Assembly (NCBI GenBank): GCA_023260985.1
Contig: JALRKY010000064.1
Coordinates: 1 to 52,052 of the forward strand
DNA length: 52,052 bases
Source: Altererythrobacter sp.
Lineage (GTDB): Bacteria > Pseudomonadota > Alphaproteobacteria > Sphingomonadales > Sphingomonadaceae
Direction of reading: 5' to 3'
The position numbers were made by a program, and so were the translations under genes. How positions within the stretch are numbered: position 1 is the first letter of the stretch; each line of letters opens with the position of its first letter. Of the stretch, positions 26,932 to 37,976 are shown piece by piece. The notes beneath the pieces are model-generated. The model saw only the letters and a program-made list of their open reading frames with translations, was not told the origin of the DNA and made no database searches.

Positions 26932-28754
26932 CAATACACCCGCTTCTTCGGCTTGATGTATTCGATATCGTCGGTGAGCGTGTATTCATGCACCGGACGG
27001 TAATCGATTTTCACCGTGCCGTCGTTTCCGCCCCAACCGTCGAACCACGCCACGGTGTGCTTCATCCAGTTGGCGTCGTCGCGGTCAGGGAAGTCCTCAT
27101 GCGCATGCGCACCGCGGCTTTCCTTGCGGTTTTCAGCCGAAGCCATAGTGACGCAGGCCTGCGCCATCAGATTGTCGAGCTCGAGCGTTTCGATCAGGTC
27201 GCTGTTCCAGATCAGCGAGCGGTCGAACACCTTGATGTCCTGCATCCGCTTGTTGGTCTCGGTCAGCAACTTGACGCCTTCGGACATCAGCGCGCTGTCG
27301 CGGAACACCGCGGCGTGCTTCTGCATGGTCTTCTGCATTTCCTCGCGCACCTTCGCGGTGGGCGAGCCGCCATCCGCCTTGCGGAAGTGGTCGAGCCGCC
27401 CAAGCGCAAAATCGGCGCTGCCCGCCGGCAGTTCTTCCTGCTTCGCCATCGGCGAGAGATTGGCCTTGAGGTGCAGGCCGGTCGCGCGGCCGAACACCAC
27501 GAGGTCGATCAGCGAGTTCGAACCAAGGCGGTTCGCGCCATGCACCGAGACGCAGGCCGCTTCACCCACGGCATATAGGCCCGGCACGACATGGTCGGGA
27601 GCGCCATCGGGGCCGGTCGTTACGACCTGGCCGTGATAGTTACAGGGGATGCCGCCCATGTTGTAATGCACGGTCGGCGTCACCGGCAGCGGTTCGCGCG
27701 TCAGGTCGACGCCAGCGAAGATCTTCCCGCTTTCGGTAATACCCGGCAGGCGCTCGGCCAGCACCTTGGGATCGATGTGGTCGAGGTGAAGGTAGATGTG
27801 GTCCTTGTCCGGCCCCACACCGCGCCCTTCGCGCATTTCGAGCGCCATCGAGCGCGATACTACGTCACGGCTGGCAAGATCCTTCGCGGAAGGCGCGTAA
27901 CGCTCCATGAAGCGCTCGCCTTCGCTATTGGTGAGATAGCCGCCCTCGCCGCGCGCGCCCTCGGTTATGAGCACACCCGCGCCGTATATGCCGGTTGGGT
28001 GGAACTGCACGAATTCCATGTCCTGCAGCGGTAGGCCCGCGCGCAACACCATCCCGCCACCGTCGCCGGTGCAGGTATGCGCCGAAGTGGCGGTGTAATA
28101 GCAGCGGCCATAGCCGCCAGTCGCCAGCACTACGGCCTGCGCGCGGAAGCGATGGATTGTCCCGTCATCGAGGCACATGGCGATCACGCCCACACAGCGG
28201 CGATTGGCGCCCTCGCCCGCCATGATCAGGTCGAGCGCGAAATATTCGATGAAGAAGTCCGCGTCATACTTCAGGCTCTGCTGGTAGAGCGCGTGAAGCA
28301 TGGCGTGGCCGGTGCGGTCGGCGGCGGCGCATGTGCGCTGCACCGGCGGGCCTTCGCCCATATTCTGCATGTGCCCGCCAAAGGGGCGTTGGTAGATCGT
28401 GCCGTCTTCGTTGCGGCTGAAAGGCACGCCGGCATGTTCAAGTTCGTACACCGCCGCCGGGGCTTCGCGCGCGAGATATTCGATCGCGTCCTGGTCGCCC
28501 AGCCAGTCCGACCCCTTGACGGTGTCGTACATGTGCCAGGTCCAGTGATCGGGCGTGTTGTTGCCCAGCGAAGCGGCGATGCCGCCCTGCGCCGCCACGG
28601 TGTGGCTGCGGGTCGGGAATACCTTGGTGATGTTGGCGGTCTTGAGGCCCGCTTCGGCGGCGCCCATGGTCGCGCGCAGGCCGCTGCCGCCCGCGCCCAC
28701 AACCACGACGTCATAGGTGTGGTCGATGATCTTGTAGGCTGAAAAGTCGGCCAT
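26931..28754 (-). CDS. sdhA: succinate dehydrogenase flavoprotein subunit
   Basis: Catalytic subunit of respiratory complex II, 607 residues. It oxidises succinate to fumarate and holds covalent FAD. The FAD-binding start is [20 protein letters not shown], the flavin-linking histidine lies in [17 protein letters not shown], and [18 protein letters not shown] follows. The active-site region is [20 protein letters not shown], then [13 protein letters not shown] and [19 protein letters not shown]. The C-terminal domain is complete ([20 protein letters not shown]). The start overlaps the sdhD stop. The iron-sulfur subunit sdhB is not in this window. Confidence 0.97.
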   Translation of the reverse strand: MADFSAYKIIDHTYDVVVVGAGGSGLRATMGAAEAGLKTANITKVFPTRSHTVAAQGGIAASLGNNTPDHWTWHMYDTVKGSDWLGDQDAIEYLAREAPAAVYELEHAGVPFSRNEDGTIYQRPFGGHMQNMGEGPPVQRTCAAADRTGHAMLHALYQQSLKYDADFFIEYFALDLIMAGEGANRRCVGVIAMCLDDGTIHRFRAQAVVLATGGYGRCYYTATSAHTCTGDGGGMVLRAGLPLQDMEFVQFHPTGIYGAGVLITEGARGEGGYLTNSEGERFMERYAPSAKDLASRDVVSRSMALEMREGRGVGPDKDHIYLHLDHIDPKVLAERLPGITESGKIFAGVDLTREPLPVTPTVHYNMGGIPCNYHGQVVTTGPDGAPDHVVPGLYAVGEAACVSVHGANRLGSNSLIDLVVFGRATGLHLKANLSPMAKQEELPAGSADFALGRLDHFRKADGGSPTAKVREEMQKTMQKHAAVFRDSALMSEGVKLLTETNKRMQDIKVFDRSLIWNSDLIETLELDNLMAQACVTMASAENRKESRGAHAHEDFPDRDDANWMKHTVAWFDGWGGNDGTVKIDYRPVHEYTLTDDIEYIKPKKRVY

Positions 28755-29155
28755 TACGCGGCTCCTCCAAGGGTGCCAGAGGACAGGGCTAGACGCACGA
28801 CGGAGAATACGGCGAAGGCGCCGCCGCCGATCGTGGCGAGGTTGAGCAGTGCGATCACGCCAAATTTGGTGCCTGCGTTATGGACATAGTCTTCCACAAG
28901 CACCTGCAGCCCCAGCCGTGCGTGCCAGAAGCTGCTGACGATCAGCAGTACCATGGCGGTGGCGGGGACAGGCCCGGCCAGCCATTCGCTGACGGTGGCA
29001 TAGCCAAGGTCGGGCAGCCAGACGATGCTGCCCACCAGCCACATCATCAGCACCAGATTGCCGATCGCGGTGAAGCGCTGCAGCAGCCAGTGGTGCGCGC
29101 CTTCATGTGCCGAGCCGAGCCCGCGCACCTTCCCGATGGAGGTTCCGTTACCCAT
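28754..29155 (-). CDS. sdhD: succinate dehydrogenase membrane anchor subunit
   Basis: A 133-residue membrane protein of complex II with three predicted helices ([60 protein letters not shown]). [15 protein letters not shown] at the N-terminus is the conserved quinone-site region, and the histidine in [17 protein letters not shown] is the expected haem b ligand. It starts 12 bases after sdhC with GAGGA upstream. Its stop overlaps the sdhA start. Confidence 0.93.
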   Translation of the reverse strand: MGNGTSIGKVRGLGSAHEGAHHWLLQRFTAIGNLVLMMWLVGSIVWLPDLGYATVSEWLAGPVPATAMVLLIVSSFWHARLGLQVLVEDYVHNAGTKFGVIALLNLATIGGGAFAVFSVVRLALSSGTLGGAA

Positions 29156-29167
29156 TGCGAAATATCC

Positions 29168-29548
29168 TCAGCGCTGGAGAATGAAGGCCCAGAAGCCCGC
29201 AGTCAGGACAATGGCGATCAGCGGCGACGCGACCGACCAGAAACGGTTGGAATTGAGCTCGTATCCCGCGCCGATATCGAGCACAAAGTGCCTGAGGCCG
29301 CTCATCAAATGGGTGAAGAAGGCCCAGCTCAGGCCCACCAACACGACATAACCCATAGGCGTGACCATGAATTCGCTGAAGGTGGCGTAATACTCAGGAC
29401 CGCTCGCCAGCGCGCCCAGCCACCACACCAGCACGAACAGGCCGACCAGCGCCATTCCGTCGCCAGTGATGCGGTGGAGGATCGAGACCAGCATTGCCGG
29501 GCCCCATTTCCAGATCTGCAGGTGCGGTGAAAGCGGTCGGTTTGCCAT
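29168..29548 (-). CDS. sdhC: succinate dehydrogenase cytochrome b556 subunit
   Basis: The 126-residue haem-binding membrane subunit. The N-terminus MANRPLSPHLQIWKW is diagnostic. SILHRITGDGMAL carries the quinone-site serine and arginine, and FFTHLMSGLRHFVLDIGAG holds the haem-ligand histidine. Three helices are evident. I use ATG 29548; the frame is open much further upstream into sequence that belongs to the divergent SDR leader. This is the first gene of the sdhC-sdhD-sdhA-M20 unit, with the promoter in the ~120 bases shared with the SDR gene at 29667. Confidence 0.95.
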   Translation of the reverse strand: MANRPLSPHLQIWKWGPAMLVSILHRITGDGMALVGLFVLVWWLGALASGPEYYATFSEFMVTPMGYVVLVGLSWAFFTHLMSGLRHFVLDIGAGYELNSNRFWSVASPLIAIVLTAGFWAFILQR

Positions 29549-29666
29549 GCGAACTTGTCCGTTTGCTCTTGTGAGCCCTCCCCTTAGCGCTCTCGTCGCG
29601 AGGTGCAAGGTCGGTTTGGAGCAGTGTGGCTCGACTCGGCCTGCAAAGTTTCGGATAGAGCGTGGC

Positions 29667-30377
29667 ATGACGCACATACTCCTTACCGGATCGAGCCGGG
29701 GAATCGGCGCCGCGGCGCGGAAGGCACTCGAATCGCGCGGCGCGACCGTGATAGGCCAGGCCACCGGAACAGGCGATGGCCGCCTGATCGCGGCCGACTT
29801 TGCCGATCCTTCCGCCCCGCAGGCGCTGTGGGAGGCGGCGCTCGAACGCGCGGGTGGCACGATCGACGTGCTGGTGAACAATGCCGGGCTGTTCAAGGCA
29901 AACCCGCTCGATAGCTCCGACATAGCATGGCTCGACGGCTGGGAGGAAACCTTGCGAATCAATTTGACCTCGGCCGCGCAACTCAGCCGACTGGCTGTGC
30001 GCCACTGGCAGGCGTGCGGCGTTCCCGGCCGTCTCGTCCATGTCGCCAGCCGCGCCGGATACCGCGGCGATTCGCCCCAGCACTGGCACTATGCCGCAGC
30101 GAAGGGGGGGATGCTGGCGATGCACAAGACGATCGCGCGCGGCTATGCAGCTCAGCGGATCGTCAGCTTTGCGATCACACCGGGCTTCACCTATACCGCG
30201 ATGGCGGGCGACTATCTCGCCAGCCGCGGCGGACCCGACCTGCTGCGCGATATCCCACTGGGCCGGGTCGCAACTCCTGACGAAATTGCGCGGATCATCG
30301 AATTCTGCGCACTCGACGCGCCTGAAAGCATGACCGGCGCGGTGATCGACGCAAATGGGGCAAGCTATGTCAGGTAA
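29667..30377 (+). CDS. SDR family oxidoreductase
   Basis: A 236-residue short-chain dehydrogenase. The cofactor motif at the very start is HILLTGSSRGIGAAA, then LVNNAGLFKANPLD, the serine in HVASRAGYRGD and tyrosine/lysine in HYAAAKGGML. A C-terminal ITPGFTYTAMAGD loop and TGAVIDANGASYVR end are typical of classical SDRs. ATG 29667 places the glycine motif near residue 7, as usual; the upstream open frame is the reverse of the sdhC leader. prmA follows 12 bases downstream. The substrate cannot be assigned. Confidence 0.9.
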   Translation: MTHILLTGSSRGIGAAARKALESRGATVIGQATGTGDGRLIAADFADPSAPQALWEAALERAGGTIDVLVNNAGLFKANPLDSSDIAWLDGWEETLRINLTSAAQLSRLAVRHWQACGVPGRLVHVASRAGYRGDSPQHWHYAAAKGGMLAMHKTIARGYAAQRIVSFAITPGFTYTAMAGDYLASRGGPDLLRDIPLGRVATPDEIARIIEFCALDAPESMTGAVIDANGASYVR

Positions 30378-30389
30378 GACCTCCGCCAA

Positions 30390-31289
30390 GTGAGCAGCTG
30401 GAAACTCTCCGCCTTTGCCCCCAAGCCACTGGTGCAGGACGCACTGCTGGCGCATGACGAGATCGAGGATTGGGACTTCGAAGTGGTCCTGTCAGGCCGC
30501 GAAGTGGCGGAAGATCGCCCCAACGACTGGGTGCTTGAGGCCTGGTACTCGCACAAGCCCAGCAAGGCGGAGGTCGGAACGATCGCCGCGCTCTTTGCTG
30601 GCAAGGCTCCCGAAATCGACGTCGATAAGCTGCCCGAGCAGGACTGGCTGGTGCTGAGCCAGCAAGGCGTCGAACCGATCCGCGCCGGGCGATTTTACGT
30701 CCATACCCCGGAGTTTGAGCCCGATCCGGACGCGACCAGCTTCGCAATCCCAGCCAGCCAAGCCTTCGGCACCGGCCAGCACGAAACCACGGCGGGTTGC
30801 CTCGACATGCTCGACGCGATGAAGCGCAGTGGGGTGGTGACGCGCAACATCGCCGATATCGGCACCGGCACTGGCCTGCTCGCTTTTGCCGCGCTCGCGC
30901 TGTGGCCGCGCGCGCTGGCGACCGCATCGGATATCGACCCGGCCTGCACTGGCGTGGTGGAAGACAATACCGCGCTCAATTCTATGTCGATGGGAGCTGC
31001 CGCAGGGCAGCTGACCATGGTGGTGGCCGACGGGATGGACGACCCGTTGCTGCAGGCGCGCGGGCCATATGACTTGCTGATCGCCAACATCCTCGCCGGG
31101 CCGCTGGTCGAACTCGCGGCTGACTTCGGCAAGGCGGTTACCCCGGGCGGGAATTTGCTGCTCGCCGGATTGCTCGAGACGCAGGAGGCGCGCGTGCGTC
31201 GCGCCTATCGCCGAGCGGGTTTCCGCCTCGCCCGCCACATCGTCAATGGCGACTGGTCGATCCTGTGGCTGCGCAAGCGCCGAGGCTAA
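30390..31289 (+). CDS. prmA: ribosomal protein L11 methyltransferase
   Basis: SAM-dependent methyltransferase that trimethylates ribosomal protein L11, 299 residues with a GTG start. The substrate-recognition N-terminal domain runs to about residue 110 (KLPEQDWLVLSQQGVEPIRA). The diagnostic PrmA motif is QAFGTGQHETTAGCLDML, then SAM-binding ADIGTGTGLLAFAA and LLIANILAGPLVELA, where other methyltransferases have NPPY. The 3' end overlaps the next gene by 25 bases. Confidence 0.94.
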   Translation: MSSWKLSAFAPKPLVQDALLAHDEIEDWDFEVVLSGREVAEDRPNDWVLEAWYSHKPSKAEVGTIAALFAGKAPEIDVDKLPEQDWLVLSQQGVEPIRAGRFYVHTPEFEPDPDATSFAIPASQAFGTGQHETTAGCLDMLDAMKRSGVVTRNIADIGTGTGLLAFAALALWPRALATASDIDPACTGVVEDNTALNSMSMGAAAGQLTMVVADGMDDPLLQARGPYDLLIANILAGPLVELAADFGKAVTPGGNLLLAGLLETQEARVRRAYRRAGFRLARHIVNGDWSILWLRKRRG

Positions 31290-31954
31290 AGCGCGCGCGG
31301 CGGTGGGTCGTCTGGCCTTCGGCGGCGCTGATCGCGCTCGTCATTACCTTCTTCCTGAGCGCCTGGATCGGCTCGTCGATCCCGCGCAACACCCGCTGGA
31401 TCGAGCCCGAACAGGGCGTCGCGATCATGGTCGAGACCAATGGCGTCCACACCGCCATAGTGATGCCGCTGGTAACCGCACAGAAGGACTGGCGCGCCGA
31501 CTTTCCCACCGCCGATCTCGCTGCGCCCGACGCGCTCTACACCCATGTTTCCGTCAGCTGGGGCGAGAAGGAAGTGTTCCTCAACACGCCCACCTGGGGA
31601 GACCTGAGACTCTCCACGGCGGTGCACGCGGCATGGGACAGCGAGGCGCTGCTCCACGTCAGTTATTACGTGCGCCCTGCACTCTCGCCCGATCACCGCG
31701 TGCTGATCGTGCGCCCAGAGGAATATGCGCGGCTGGTGCGCGCGATCGAACGCCAGCTGATGCCGGCGGGCAATCGCACGAGCTATCGGGGCTACGCCAC
31801 TTACGACGCGTTCTACGACGCGCCAGGCGCCTACAACCTCGGCAATACCTGCAACCAGTGGACCAGCGACGTCCTGGCCGAAGCGGGCATCAAGACGGGA
31901 TGGTGGACGCCGCTCGCCGGAGGGGTCATGAAGTGGGTGCCAAAGCCCCGGTAG
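31265..31954 (+). CDS. TIGR02117/DUF2459 family membrane-anchored protein
   Basis: A 229-residue protein with one N-terminal membrane helix (WVVWPSAALIALVITFFLSAW) and a periplasmic domain. IMVETNGVHTAIVMPL, SWGEKEVFLNTPTWGDLRLS, SYRGYATYDAFYDAPGAYNL and NTCNQWTSDVLAEAGIKTGWW match the TIGR02117 family. Members often sit next to envelope or polymer-storage genes, but their function is unknown. The conserved H, C and W residues (GVHTA, NTCNQW) resemble a cysteine-hydrolase-type arrangement, which is my inference. The GTG at 31265 overlaps prmA, suggesting coupling; a slightly later start is possible. Confidence 0.85.
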   Translation: MAAQAPRLKRARRWVVWPSAALIALVITFFLSAWIGSSIPRNTRWIEPEQGVAIMVETNGVHTAIVMPLVTAQKDWRADFPTADLAAPDALYTHVSVSWGEKEVFLNTPTWGDLRLSTAVHAAWDSEALLHVSYYVRPALSPDHRVLIVRPEEYARLVRAIERQLMPAGNRTSYRGYATYDAFYDAPGAYNLGNTCNQWTSDVLAEAGIKTGWWTPLAGGVMKWVPKPR

Positions 31955-31970
31955 GGCGGGAGGGGAGAGC

Positions 31971-32318
31971 ATGGGCGTCAGGAAGTGGCTTGGCCGGGGC
32001 GGCCTGATCGTGGCCGGGGCAGCGGTGCTTTACGGTGGGCTGCTCGCCTTGGGGTCGGGCATCGAGCGATACGGGAAAAGCCCGGCAATCGCTCCGCCAC
32101 AACCGGTCATCCCCATCCCCCCTTCTTGCGACCCGGCCAATGGCTGCGTCACCTATTGGATCACCCGTACCTCGATGTTTCCGAGCAAGTTTGAATCATG
32201 CGCCACCGTATCGCCCGGTTGCAGGAAATGCCGTGTCTTCAGCTCTTTTCGAATGAATTCGCGTTTCACGGTGTCGACGATACCCCTACCGCAAAGCGGC
32301 CCGCCCGCCAGGACATAG
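31971..32318 (+). CDS. small membrane/secreted protein, 3' end probably truncated
   Basis: The start is strong: GGAGGGGAG lies just before ATG 31971, 16 bases after the TIGR02117 gene. The first ~60 residues form a membrane helix (GLIVAGAAVLYGGLLALGSG) and a proline-rich periplasmic stretch ending in PPSCDPANGCVTYW with a cysteine pair. From there the frame runs antisense through the C-terminal 160 bases of the convergent FAH gene, and that part (residues ~62-115) does not look like protein. I think the real gene ended near 32155 and lost its stop, or that it has been truncated by a deletion. No family recognised. Confidence 0.5.
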   Translation: MGVRKWLGRGGLIVAGAAVLYGGLLALGSGIERYGKSPAIAPPQPVIPIPPSCDPANGCVTYWITRTSMFPSKFESCATVSPGCRKCRVFSSFRMNSRFTVSTIPLPQSGPPART

Positions 32319-33346
32319 GCCAATACGCCATCGATATAGTCGGCGCGCGAAGGCGGCGTGAAGATCACCCCTTCTGACGTCCCCGACATCAGTGTCATGT
32401 CTTCCCCGATCCGCCGATCTTGCGCGAGCCGTATGAAATCGCCCCCATAATAGAAGCGGCCTCGATCCATATCTTGCAGCGCGTGCTCGGCGAGCTGACG
32501 AAAATCGAGCGTCATCTCGGCCCCGCGGGCATCCTGCCGCGGATCGCCGTTGACGCTTGTGGTCATCCGCACCCGATCGATGAAGCGCTTCCAGTCGTCA
32601 GGAACGACGATGAACGGGCCGGAAGGATAGAAATCCGGGCCGCTCTTGGCATCGGAAAAGCCGAAGCCGGAATCGAGATTGTCAGGGTCTGCCAGTTCGA
32701 CCAATGCGTTGCGGTTGGTAAAATCGCCACACAGGAACAGGCCCTTCACTGCCGCATCGAAATCGGCAAGCGTCGCAATATCGCGATCGAACCGCATGCA
32801 CAGTTCCACCTCGTAATCGAGCAGGATACCGGGCTCTGCCTTCACCGTTGTGCGCGCCGGGGTGGCGCCACCGAATTTGGGGAAGTTGAAAACCGAATTG
32901 CTGCTCGCCTCGGCAGCATGTTCGGGGAAATTGGTGCCCGTGCCGATATGCTGCTTGCCGCCTGGCGCGGATGGGAGCAGGTTCGCGATGACGACGGTAC
33001 TCTTCGGCAATTCCCGTACCCGTGCTTCATCGATCAGTTTGCGATCGACGCTTGCAACATCCCGCAATGGATTGCCCGTGCGCGCAGCGCCCAGCGCAGC
33101 AAGGTCAATGCCCGTAACCTTCTCATCGCTGAAACCTGTCACCAGCATGGTCACGACATCGCCCTTGGCGTCCCTGTAACTCGCCAGCGTTATCGCTTCG
33201 CCCAGCGGCGCGATGGCCGGATTGAGCGGGGTGTCCTCTAAACTGGCCGGATTACCGCGCGGATCCGGCGATGTCGCCCATGCGATGGCCAGCAGTAGCG
33301 CGAGCACTGCCAACAGCCCTCCAGAAATCTTCACTGGCTTTCGCAT
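32153..33346 (-). CDS. fumarylacetoacetate hydrolase family protein with a membrane anchor
   Basis: A 397-residue protein of the FAH superfamily, which cleaves C-C bonds in or hydrates beta-diketo acids using a divalent metal. The FAH core is seen in GILLDYEVELCMRFDRDI (metal ligands E/D), GLFLCGDFTNRNALVE, SGPDFYPSGPFIVVPDDW, and the C-terminal LMSGTSEGVIFTPPSRADYI and HFLQPGDTVAHDSNLLGNI. Unusually, the N-terminus is a membrane helix or signal peptide (KISGGLLAVLALLLAIAWA), so the enzyme would be outside the cytoplasm. GGGGGAGG gives a good ribosome binding site. It follows ligA by 18 bases. Specific substrate unknown. Confidence 0.85.
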   Translation of the reverse strand: MRKPVKISGGLLAVLALLLAIAWATSPDPRGNPASLEDTPLNPAIAPLGEAITLASYRDAKGDVVTMLVTGFSDEKVTGIDLAALGAARTGNPLRDVASVDRKLIDEARVRELPKSTVVIANLLPSAPGGKQHIGTGTNFPEHAAEASSNSVFNFPKFGGATPARTTVKAEPGILLDYEVELCMRFDRDIATLADFDAAVKGLFLCGDFTNRNALVELADPDNLDSGFGFSDAKSGPDFYPSGPFIVVPDDWKRFIDRVRMTTSVNGDPRQDARGAEMTLDFRQLAEHALQDMDRGRFYYGGDFIRLAQDRRIGEDMTLMSGTSEGVIFTPPSRADYIDGVLAYVLAGGPLCGRGIVDTVKREFIRKELKTRHFLQPGDTVAHDSNLLGNIEVRVIQ

Positions 33347-33364
33347 CCACCTCCCCCGCGATTG

Positions 33365-35888
<2,524 letters not shown>

Positions 35889-35892
<4 letters not shown>

Positions 35893-36872
35893 GCCAACGA
35901 AGCGAGAAAGCCGAGCAGCAGGCGGTTGCACTCGTCTGGCCGTTCCTGCTGGATCCAGTGTCCGCAGCCTTCAAGCACATGCGCCCCGTGCAGGCCGGGA
36001 AGTAGCCTTGCCATGGCTTGGAGCGGCTCTTTCCCCGCAAGCCGCGTCGCGAGATCGCGCGTGCCGCCGATAAACAGGCTGGGCTGCGCGATCACATGGC
36101 TGTCGAGCCGCGATAGCATCTCCCAATCGCGCCGCCGGTTGCGATAGCGGTTGAGAGGCCCCAGGAAGCCCGAGCGCGCGAATTCCCCTGCCAGATAGGC
36201 GACATCCTCATGGCACAGCCAGGGCAGCGGCATCTGCGGCTCTGGTAGGCCCTTGAGCAGGCCATCGCCCGGCGTCTTGTCGGTCGGCCATGTGCCTTCG
36301 GGAGCATCGCCCGACAGCGCGTAATAGAAGCGGCGTATCGTCGCCGGCGGATCGGCCTCCAGCTCGGCCTCCGCTTCGCCCTCTCGCTGGAAATCGACCA
36401 CGTAGAAGTATCTGCCGCGCTGGGTGAAGAACCGGTCTTGCAGCACATCGGCGGATTCCGCCCCCGGCGCCGCATGCGGCACAGACATTCCCGCCACGGC
36501 GCGGAACCGGTCGGGATGCAGCATTGCCGAAGTCCAGGCGATCGGCGCCCCCCAATCGTGCCCGACGATGACCGCAGGCTCATCGGGTGAGAGGATTTCC
36601 GCTAGTCGGGCGCAGTCGCCCGCCAGAACTTCGAGCGAATAGGCTTCGATCGCTTCAGGCGCGGACGATCCGCCATAGCCGCGCACATCGGGCGCAACCG
36701 CTCGCCAGCCCGCAGCCACAAGCGCGGGGATCTGGTGCCGCCAACTGTACCAGCTCTCGGGAAAGCCATGCACGAGGATCACGAGCGGGCCGGAACCCAT
36801 CTCGGCATAGCGCAGGGTCACGCCCGGTTGCGTCTCGACATGGCTGAACCGGACTTCGGAAAGGATGCTCAT
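35889..36872 (-). CDS. alpha/beta hydrolase, epoxide hydrolase-like
   Basis: A 327-residue enzyme with the epoxide hydrolase layout. The oxyanion motif HGFPESWYSWRHQIP is at residues 35-49, VAPDVRGYGGSS follows, and the nucleophile is the aspartate of VGHDWGAPIAW (D106). The cap domain comes next, with RFYYALSGDAPEG. The second acid should be in the GGTRDLATRL region, and the histidine is in LEGCGHWIQQERPDECN. An aspartate nucleophile flanked by tryptophan favours epoxide hydrolase over haloalkane dehalogenase or esterase. ATG 36872 was chosen because the homologous part starts at SEVRFSHVETQPGVTLRYAE. Confidence 0.88.
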
Positions 36873-36888
36873 CTTGCCTGGCGCCTGT

Positions 36889-37304
36889 CTAAACCGATAA
36901 GAGCTTGGTCTCGCAAACCACGTGGCTGAAGAAGGTGCGGTCGCCGCTCGGCTGGGGCCGATAGGAAAGCACCCGGCCAAAGCGATCGCCCAGCGCCTTC
37001 TGGTGGAGAAAATTGCTGCGATCCTGGCTTATTTTGTATTTGCCGTTCTCCCAAGGCGCCAGCTCGGTTGGCGTGAAATGCAGCACCACGACCTGCTTCC
37101 CTACACTCCGCCTTAGCGCGTCGATCTCCAGTTGCAGCGCGTTGGGTCGCACCATCACCGGGTCGAGCGTGGGTGCCTGTACCGTCGGTGTAGTGCGCGG
37201 CTGCGTGGTTTGCGTGCGCGTCTGCGCCATGGCCGGATTGGCGACGATGCCAGCCATTATGGCAGTGAAAAAACGATTGCTGACAAGTAATTGCTAATGG
37301 GCAT
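36889..37304 (-). pseudogene. secreted hypothetical protein with a frameshift inside its signal peptide
   Basis: ATG 37304 has a GGGAG ribosome binding site and begins a signal peptide, MPISNYLSAIVF, but runs into TAA four codons later. If the T-run at 37268-37273 (six T on the minus strand) had one more T, the frame would continue as FFTAIMAGIVANPAMAQ, a complete signal peptide with an AMA cleavage site. It would then lead into the intact 120-residue frame that ends at 36889. The mature part has a TQ/PT-rich linker, then ALQLEIDALRRSVGKQVVVL, FTPTELAPWENGKYKI and VLSYRPQPSGDRTFFSH. No known family. The indel could be a real mutation, a slippage-prone tract or a sequencing error. Without repair, only a version starting at 37257 with no ribosome binding site remains. 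Confidence 0.72.
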
Positions 37305-37598
37305 GGCTCCCGGATGATCCTGATTTCTCCAATAGAACTGTCGCATCGAAGGTATTGAAGCGCAAGGGAGGCGAACAGAGCCTATGCCTTGCTGCCAACG
37401 CGCCGCACAGCGCCCTGGCTGATCTGTCACGACTTACGGCTGAGTAGCATTACGTATCCCTCGGAGGAGGTGCCTGCCGCATTATTGCCCTCCCATCCCT
37501 TCACGTCTTCTGGATAGCTAGTTCATGTGGTCACTCTTTAGCAGGCACCAAAGACCGCATGAGGTTCCGGAGCGATCGTGACAAGCAAAGGAATGATC

Positions 37599-37964
37599 AT
37601 GACGATACTTCGTGAACTTGCATTACCGATCATCGGCGCCGCAGGGTTCCTTCTGTTGGCAAGTCCAGCCACTGCTCAGGAGCAGGGAATTGTTGTCACA
37701 GGCAAGTTGAAGATGCCTACAGGTTACGAGCCTATCGAAAAAGTGGTCGATATCGAAGACCTCGATCTTACTACTTCGGCCGGCAAGAAGGAAATGGAAA
37801 AGCGTGTTACCGCTGCAGAGAAGAGTATGTGCGCAGCACCGCCTCGAGCAGCGCGCTGGTAGGTGAAAGATACTGAAATGTGGAGCGAATTCGTCTGGGA
37901 GAGCGCCCGCCTCCAGGTGGAAGAGGCATAGCGCATGGCCCGCGGTAGCTCAATTTTGCGCTGA
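37599..37964 (+). pseudogene. UrcA family protein gene with two in-frame stops
   Basis: ATG 37599, seven bases after AAGGA, opens a signal peptide (LALPIIGAAGFLLLASPATA). The UrcA-type domain then reads GIVVTGKLKMPTGYEPIEKV, DIEDLDLTTSAGKKEMEKRV and AAEKSMCAAPP, stopping at TAG 37860-37862. The same frame continues VKDTEMWSEFVWESARLQ, as expected for the family, then a second TAG at 37929 inside VEEA-stop-RMARG, where tryptophan would fit. The usual second cysteine of the family (in EMC) is tryptophan here, so the disulfide partner of SMC is also gone. UrcA proteins are small periplasmic proteins of unknown function known mainly from sphingomonads and caulobacters. The 294 bases upstream hold no gene I can see; a promoter is expected there. 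Confidence 0.82.
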
Positions 37965-37976
37965 GGCGCCTCTTCC

